Below are positions 56,007 to 59,932 of a stretch of DNA of 59,932 nucleotides, piece by piece. Both the position numbers and the translations under genes were made by a program. This stretch comes from an uncultured Verrucomicrobiota bacterium (GTDB lineage: Bacteria; Verrucomicrobiota; Verrucomicrobiia; Opitutales; Opitutaceae), in NCBI GenBank assembly GCA_903856725.1, contig CAIOCT010000112.1, positions 1-59,932 of the forward strand, given 5' to 3'. The notes beneath the pieces are model-generated. The model was not told the origin of the DNA, searched no databases, and saw only the letters and a program-made list of their open reading frames with translations. How positions within the stretch are numbered: the first letter of the stretch is position 1; every line of letters starts with the position of its first letter.

Positions 56007-57101
56007 ATGGCTACTTCCCAAGCTTTTGATTCAATTGAGACTGCGATTCAGACGATCGCGGCCGGCGGGGTTATTATTGTAACGGATGACGAAGGGCGGG
56101 AAAATGAGGGCGACTTGGTGATGGCTGCCGAGAAGGCGACCCCGGAGTTAGTTAATATGATGATTCGCCACGCGCGTGGGCTTATCTGCGTGCCGATGAC
56201 AGAACCTCAACTGAGGCGACTCGGGGTTAATCCCATGGTGCAGCAAAATCGTGAGGCGATGCGGACCGCTTTCACAGTTTCAGTGGATGCCGCCGAAGGG
56301 ATCACGACCGGGATCAGTGCTTTTGATCGGGCCCGAACAATTCTATTGTTGGCCAATCCTGAGACCCGTCCTGATGAACTTGTGCAGCCCGGCCATGTTT
56401 TTCCGCTTTGCTCACGGCCAGGTGGGGTCCTAGAGCGGGCAGGGCACACTGAAGCCGCGGTAGATTTAGCAGCGTTAGCGGGCCTAAAGCCAGCGGCCGT
56501 CATTTGCGAAATTCTCAGTGAAGATGGAACGATGGCGCGACTCCCTGAGTTAGTAGAATTTAAGCGTCAGCATAAACTGCCGCTCATTTCGATCGCTGCG
56601 CTCATCGAATATCGGCATCAACGGGAGCAGCTAGTCGAAGCGGTGGCGCAGCGGCCTTTTGCTTCCGAGTACGGAGAGTTTCAGTTGCATATTTTCCGGA
56701 GTAAAGTTGATGGGCGGCATCACCTCGCTTTTGCCAAGGGCCGGCTTGATGCCTCGCCGACGCTCGTTCGCGTGCACACAGAGAATTTGCTGAGTGATGT
56801 TTTTCATGCACAAGGCATGGATAGCCACCGCTCGTTAATGGCCTCCCTCGCTCACGTGGCTAAAGCTGGCCATGGGGTGATTGTTTATATGGAGCAATCG
56901 GGCCGTATGCAGGAGGCTCTCTTGGGTGAAGCGCCGTCGACGCCAGGGCTCAGTCGGGGCAATCTTCGTGATTATGGCATTGGGGCGCAGATTTTAACGT
57001 CACTCGGCCTGCGTAAGATTCGATTGATGGCGCATTCCCCTCGGCGCGTCGTCGGCTTAGACGGCTATGGCCTCGAGATTGTGGAACAGATTCCGGTATG
57101 A
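56007..57101 (+). CDS. ribBA: DHBP synthase with degenerate GTP cyclohydrolase II domain
   Basis: 364 residues. The N-terminal half (to about 210) is a complete 3,4-dihydroxy-2-butanone 4-phosphate synthase: [28 protein letters not shown] and [19 protein letters not shown] are intact. The C-terminal half has the GTP cyclohydrolase II frame but lost its chemistry: the three zinc cysteines are Asn260, Met271 and Ser273 ([12 protein letters not shown] ... MDSH), and the RGRGIGL-type loop is missing. Only the RibB reaction should therefore be catalysed. It is upstream of ribH and nusB, the usual riboflavin order. The ATG at 56007 gives the standard N-terminus. Confidence 0.92.
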   Translation: MATSQAFDSIETAIQTIAAGGVIIVTDDEGRENEGDLVMAAEKATPELVNMMIRHARGLICVPMTEPQLRRLGVNPMVQQNREAMRTAFTVSVDAAEGITTGISAFDRARTILLLANPETRPDELVQPGHVFPLCSRPGGVLERAGHTEAAVDLAALAGLKPAAVICEILSEDGTMARLPELVEFKRQHKLPLISIAALIEYRHQREQLVEAVAQRPFASEYGEFQLHIFRSKVDGRHHLAFAKGRLDASPTLVRVHTENLLSDVFHAQGMDSHRSLMASLAHVAKAGHGVIVYMEQSGRMQEALLGEAPSTPGLSRGNLRDYGIGAQILTSLGLRKIRLMAHSPRRVVGLDGYGLEIVEQIPV

Positions 57102-57191
57102 AGGTTTTATTCTTAAATTGTAGGTTACTGATTGGCGCTTGCGCGTAAGCTCGAGCGCAATTGTCTCCTCTCAGCTGCCTGTAAAAATTTC

Positions 57192-57671
57192 ATGAGTCTG
57201 CTTGTTCCCAATCCTCTTTCGATCAATGGAGCCCCTTTTACTTTTGGGGTCGTGGCGGCACGGTATAATGACGTGCTGGTTGAGGGGCTGCTCGAAGTGG
57301 TGTTGGCTCAATTGGGCGCCGCTGGAGTCAAAGCCAAACGCCTCACGGTGCTGCGGGTGCCGGGTTCTCATGAAGTGCCTTGGGCTGTGCAGGCGTTAGC
57401 GGCGCAACGCGGCTGCGATTGTGTTATTGCTCTTGGCGTGCTGATCGCGGGCGACACCAATCATCACGAAATGGTGGGGCAAAGTGTATCCCACGCATTG
57501 CAGCAGATTGCCCTCACGACGGGCACGCCCATCATCAATGGGGTGATCGTGGCTAATAATCTTAAACAGGCTCGGGCGCGGTGTCTTGGCGCAATTAATC
57601 GCGGGGCTGAATTTGCCGCAGCTGGTCTTGAAGTGGCGGCACTCAAGCGCTCGCTCGGAAAAAAATTATGA
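57192..57671 (+). CDS. ribH: 6,7-dimethyl-8-ribityllumazine synthase
   Basis: Condenses DHBP with the pyrimidine precursor to lumazine, the penultimate riboflavin step, 159 residues. It shows VVAARYND at the N-terminus, RVPGSHEVPWAVQALA, the catalytic-His region GDTNHHEMVGQS, and an arginine in KQARARC. Compared with the usual family the loop is ALGVLIAGDTNHHE rather than VIRGxTxHF, and PIINGVIVANN replaces the common PVxFGVLT, so the protein is divergent. The ATG at 57192 was chosen from an 180-residue open frame. It overlaps nusB by 4 bp. Confidence 0.88.
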   Translation: MSLLVPNPLSINGAPFTFGVVAARYNDVLVEGLLEVVLAQLGAAGVKAKRLTVLRVPGSHEVPWAVQALAAQRGCDCVIALGVLIAGDTNHHEMVGQSVSHALQQIALTTGTPIINGVIVANNLKQARARCLGAINRGAEFAAAGLEVAALKRSLGKKL

Positions 57672-58114
57672 ATAGTCAGTTTACCCAACGTCGCGAATGT
57701 CGCGCGGCCGCCTTTCAATATCTTTACGCTTGGAGTGTGAATCAACCAGCCGCGCTCGGTGACGACTTGCGGTTGTTTTTTGAGCATCTCGAGCAACCTC
57801 GCGATTATTATGCTTTTGCGGAGGAGCTCATTCACGGGGCGATCGAGCATGTGGTGGAGCTGGATAGCCACATTAAGGGACTGGCGCATAACTGGGAATT
57901 TGAGCGCATCGCTAAAATTGATTTAGCTATTCTACGGTTGGCGATGTTCGAGATGTTGCACCGCAAGGACATCCCCCCCGTCGTTTCGATCAACGAGGCG
58001 ATTGACCTCAGCAAACTTTATTCAAGTGCGGACGCTAAGCGATTTATCAATGGAGTGCTCGATCGAATGAAGGATCAACTGGGTCGCGATTTGCGCAAGC
58101 CATCGACCGAATGA
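57668..58114 (+). CDS. nusB: Transcription antitermination factor NusB
   Basis: RNA-binding helical protein that, with S10 (NusE), assembles the rRNA antitermination complex, 148 residues. The N-terminal RRECRAAAFQYLYAWSVN (arginine-rich RNA-binding helix) and C-terminal FERIAKIDLAILRLAMFEML, VVSINEAIDLSKLYSSADAKRFINGVLD segments are diagnostic. The start overlaps the ribH stop (ATGA), the common ribH-nusB linkage. Confidence 0.96.
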   Translation: MNSQFTQRRECRAAAFQYLYAWSVNQPAALGDDLRLFFEHLEQPRDYYAFAEELIHGAIEHVVELDSHIKGLAHNWEFERIAKIDLAILRLAMFEMLHRKDIPPVVSINEAIDLSKLYSSADAKRFINGVLDRMKDQLGRDLRKPSTE

Positions 58115-58185
58115 GCCTCGGGCAGAGCCCTCGGCTTGTTGGTCTGCCACCAAGCAATTTTGGGGCGTAACCGGCGGGAGATTTT

Positions 58186-59109
58186 TTGATGTTTTCACTT
58201 TTTAAGAAATTTAAAGCTGGCTTGCATAAGACCGTCGCGGCGCTGGCCGCGAAGACGCATGACCTCTTCGGCGGACGCAAAATTGATGCCGCCTCGCTGG
58301 CTGAATTAGAGGAAGCACTTTATACAGCTGATTTTGGGGTCGAGACGACGACGGAGATTTTAACTGAAATTAAAGCCGCCTACCGAAAAGATCCTGAGCT
58401 CAAAGGGCAGCAAGCTGCGAGTATCGGGGTCGCGGTGCTCCAGCGGGTGTTGGCAGGGGCTGAGGGTAAGCTGCCTTCAGTCATTCAAAAACCTGCGGTG
58501 ATTTGTTTAATTGGCGTTAATGGCTCGGGCAAGACTACCACCACTGCCAAGCTCGCGCATAAGCTAAAAAATGATGGCCAGACCGTGATCGTTGCCGCGT
58601 GCGATACCTTTCGGGCTGCCGCGGTGGAGCAATTAAAAAGCTGGGCCGAGCGTCTGCAGATCGAAATTGTCGCTAGTCATACAGGGGCAGATTCCGCGGC
58701 CGTGGCCTATGATGCCTGGCAAGCGGCTAAGGCGCGCGGTCACGATTGGCTCATCGTCGACACCGCTGGCCGGTTGCATACTAAGGGGAATTTATTGGAA
58801 GAATTAGCTAAAATTCGGCGCGTGCTGCAAAAGCATGATCCGACTGCGCCCCAACATCGGTGGCTGGTCGTCGATGGCAGCTTAGGCGCTAATTCTATTG
58901 AGCAGGCCAAGGTGTTTCACCAAAGCTTCGGCCTCACTGGTTTGGTGGTGACAAAATTAGACGGTACCAGCCGCGGCGGTGCACTGGCGGGAATTTATCA
59001 GCAATTGAAAATCCCTATTTATTTTATCGGATTAGGTGAGCAACCCGATGACCTGCAGCCTTTTTCCGTTGAGCACTATGCGCGGGCTGTTTTTGGTCTG
59101 GAAGCATGA
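58186..59109 (+). CDS. ftsY: Signal recognition particle receptor FtsY
   Basis: SRP GTPase that receives ribosome-nascent chain complexes at the membrane, 307 residues (NG core, no long acidic A domain). G motifs are GVNGSGKTTTTAKLA, DTFRAAAVEQL, DTAGRLHTKGNL, TKLDGTSRGG, and the C-terminal GLGEQPDDLQPF. A GGGAG lies about 9 bp before the ATG. It overlaps the next gene by 4 bp. Confidence 0.97.
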   Translation: MMFSLFKKFKAGLHKTVAALAAKTHDLFGGRKIDAASLAELEEALYTADFGVETTTEILTEIKAAYRKDPELKGQQAASIGVAVLQRVLAGAEGKLPSVIQKPAVICLIGVNGSGKTTTTAKLAHKLKNDGQTVIVAACDTFRAAAVEQLKSWAERLQIEIVASHTGADSAAVAYDAWQAAKARGHDWLIVDTAGRLHTKGNLLEELAKIRRVLQKHDPTAPQHRWLVVDGSLGANSIEQAKVFHQSFGLTGLVVTKLDGTSRGGALAGIYQQLKIPIYFIGLGEQPDDLQPFSVEHYARAVFGLEA

Positions 59110-59546
59110 GCTTGCGCGGCGTTTTCAGCTTTTGCCTGTTATTAAGTTTTGCGATTGGCCAGCCCATCGTGGCGCCGACCATGCGGCTAAGCCCAGGAGC
59201 CGTGCGCACGGATGTGAAAGTAGTTGTGGCAGCTCAATTAAAGGCCTTGCAGAGTCGTGATTTTAACGCGGCTTATATTTACGCCGCGCGTGGAATTAAG
59301 GCGCAATTTGACCTGCCATTATTCGCGCTGCTGATGCAACGCGGCTACGCTCCACTCTTAAAGCATCGAACGGTAGAAATGGGAGTGGTTCGTGATAACG
59401 GTGCTGGCTTAGCCCAAGTAACCGTCACCGTACTTGATCAACGGCAACAGCGGACCACCTATCGTTATGCACTCGTTAAGGAAGCTGTTGATTGGCGGAT
59501 TGCGGGCGTTGTGCTGGAGCAGTCGCCTTTGCTTGGCGATACTTAG
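59106..59546 (+). CDS. DUF4864-type exported protein
   Basis: 146 residues. A signal peptide (GVFSFCLLLSFAIGQPIVA) is followed by a domain resembling DUF4864: VVAAQLKALQSRDFNAAYIYAA, GIKAQFDLPLFALLMQRGY, then KHRTVEMG and a beta-rich end (YRYALVKEAVDWRIAGVVLEQ). The function is unknown. Its start overlaps the ftsY stop codon, which shows co-expression but not necessarily shared function. It converges with the TonB receptor fragment, 19 bp away. Confidence 0.85.
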   Translation: MSLRGVFSFCLLLSFAIGQPIVAPTMRLSPGAVRTDVKVVVAAQLKALQSRDFNAAYIYAARGIKAQFDLPLFALLMQRGYAPLLKHRTVEMGVVRDNGAGLAQVTVTVLDQRQQRTTYRYALVKEAVDWRIAGVVLEQSPLLGDT

Positions 59547-59565
59547 CAGAGTGGGCGGCTCGCGA

Positions 59566-59932
59566 TTAGAAAATTAAGCGCACGCCAACTCCAATGCCGC
59601 GGCCCGGCAGCGGGGCGATGTCTTTAAGAAAGGAAGTGCTGATGCGGGCATCTTGATTGGTTAGATTAGAACCGCGGACGAAAAATTCCCACTCGTTATG
59701 CGCTTGGGTAAAGCGGTAGCTGGCGTCGCCGCTGACCAAAGTATAGCCGTCGGTGGTCCTTTCATTAGGCGAGACCCGCGCTTGCTGGAACGAATGGCGC
59801 AGGCTGGCCCCGCGGTTACGTTGGCCCTCATATGGCCGTGATCGCTTGAGATTATTCAGGTCCTTGCGGCACCTAAAATAAGGCTTTTTGCGAGATCTAT
59901 TAAAAAACGAAAATATGGTTTTATGGCAGTGC
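59566..59932 (-). CDS. TonB-dependent receptor, C-terminal fragment (runs off window)
   Basis: The minus-strand frame is open from the window edge to a TAA at 59566-59568, about 122 codons with no start. The last ~85 residues are the final beta-strands of an outer-membrane TonB-dependent receptor: LRHSFQQARVSPNERTTDGY, FFVRGSNLTNQDARISTSFL, then KDIAPLPGRGIGVGVRLIF with the terminal Phe of barrel proteins. The first ~38 residues (from the edge to about 59820) are Lys/Arg/Phe-rich and unlike this family, and the DNA becomes more AT-rich, so the gene may be interrupted or rearranged there. Substrate unknown; the ending is typical of zinc- or iron-chelate receptors. Confidence 0.75.
   Translation of the reverse strand, partial: HCHKTIFSFFNRSRKKPYFRCRKDLNNLKRSRPYEGQRNRGASLRHSFQQARVSPNERTTDGYTLVSGDASYRFTQAHNEWEFFVRGSNLTNQDARISTSFLKDIAPLPGRGIGVGVRLIF

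Overview
The window is about 60 kb of gene-dense bacterial chromosome with a moderate-to-high GC content. It is almost entirely core metabolism and information processing. Several features suggest a member of the Verrucomicrobiota, probably Opitutae; this is inference from protein style, not a computed placement. The clues are a 33-residue COX24-like ribosome-associated protein, a type IV pilus PilM/N/O/secretin cluster beside a RpoE-type sigma factor, a 93-residue coiled-coil protein of a type I associate with this phylum, and a free-standing secreted GH29 fucosidase. The cell envelope is Gram-negative: there is a secretin, a TonB-dependent receptor, a Kdo-pathway isomerase and lipoprotein-like signals. 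The first gene (rny) and the last (a TonB receptor) run off the window edges.

Layout. 1-6.0 kb: 3' part of rny, queF, a DEDD exonuclease, then on the minus strand a WecG/TagA glycosyltransferase, a secreted M28 peptidase, corA and a ptsN-like EIIA. 6.1-11.2 kb: gyrB-gyrA on the minus strand, closed by a hairpin terminator. 11.5-19.4 kb, plus strand: zinc-ribbon coiled-coil protein, RNase P RNA (rnpB), rpsT, an AddB/AddA-type helicase-nuclease pair and the COX24-like small protein. 19.6-27.0 kb: pilM-pilN-pilO-(pilP-like)-secretin, a polyprenyl diphosphate synthase, an ECF sigma factor and a membrane partner. 27.1-34.6 kb, mostly minus strand: class I fumarase, KdsD, a LysM/TPR lipoprotein (plus strand), hemN-queD and sufU-sufS. 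34.8-36.5 kb: fucosidase and tRNA-Ser(GGA).

36.7-50.5 kb: a 13.8-kb respiratory complex I operon, nuoBCDE-[small membrane protein]-nuoFGHIJKLMN, with no nuoA beside it. 50.6-59.9 kb: a tandem ThyX-like protein, the coiled-coil protein, a short ComEC, rarA, ribBA-ribH-nusB, ftsY, a DUF4864-type protein and the TonB receptor fragment.

Working together: QueF and QueD are both queuosine-pathway enzymes; HemN and SufSU serve haem and Fe-S supply; the nuo operon needs many Fe-S clusters and FMN; RibBA/RibH feed flavin synthesis used by NuoF and ThyX-like enzymes.

I found no CRISPR array, complete insertion sequence, prophage or defence island, and no convincing wholly undescribed multi-gene system. 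The most interesting signals are smaller: the ThyX-like protein with its signature split over two degenerate halves, the inactive-looking GTP cyclohydrolase half of RibBA, the missing nuoA with an uncharacterised membrane protein inside the nuo operon, several strong inverted or direct repeats directly upstream of start codons, and the near absence of Shine-Dalgarno sequences at operon-leading genes.
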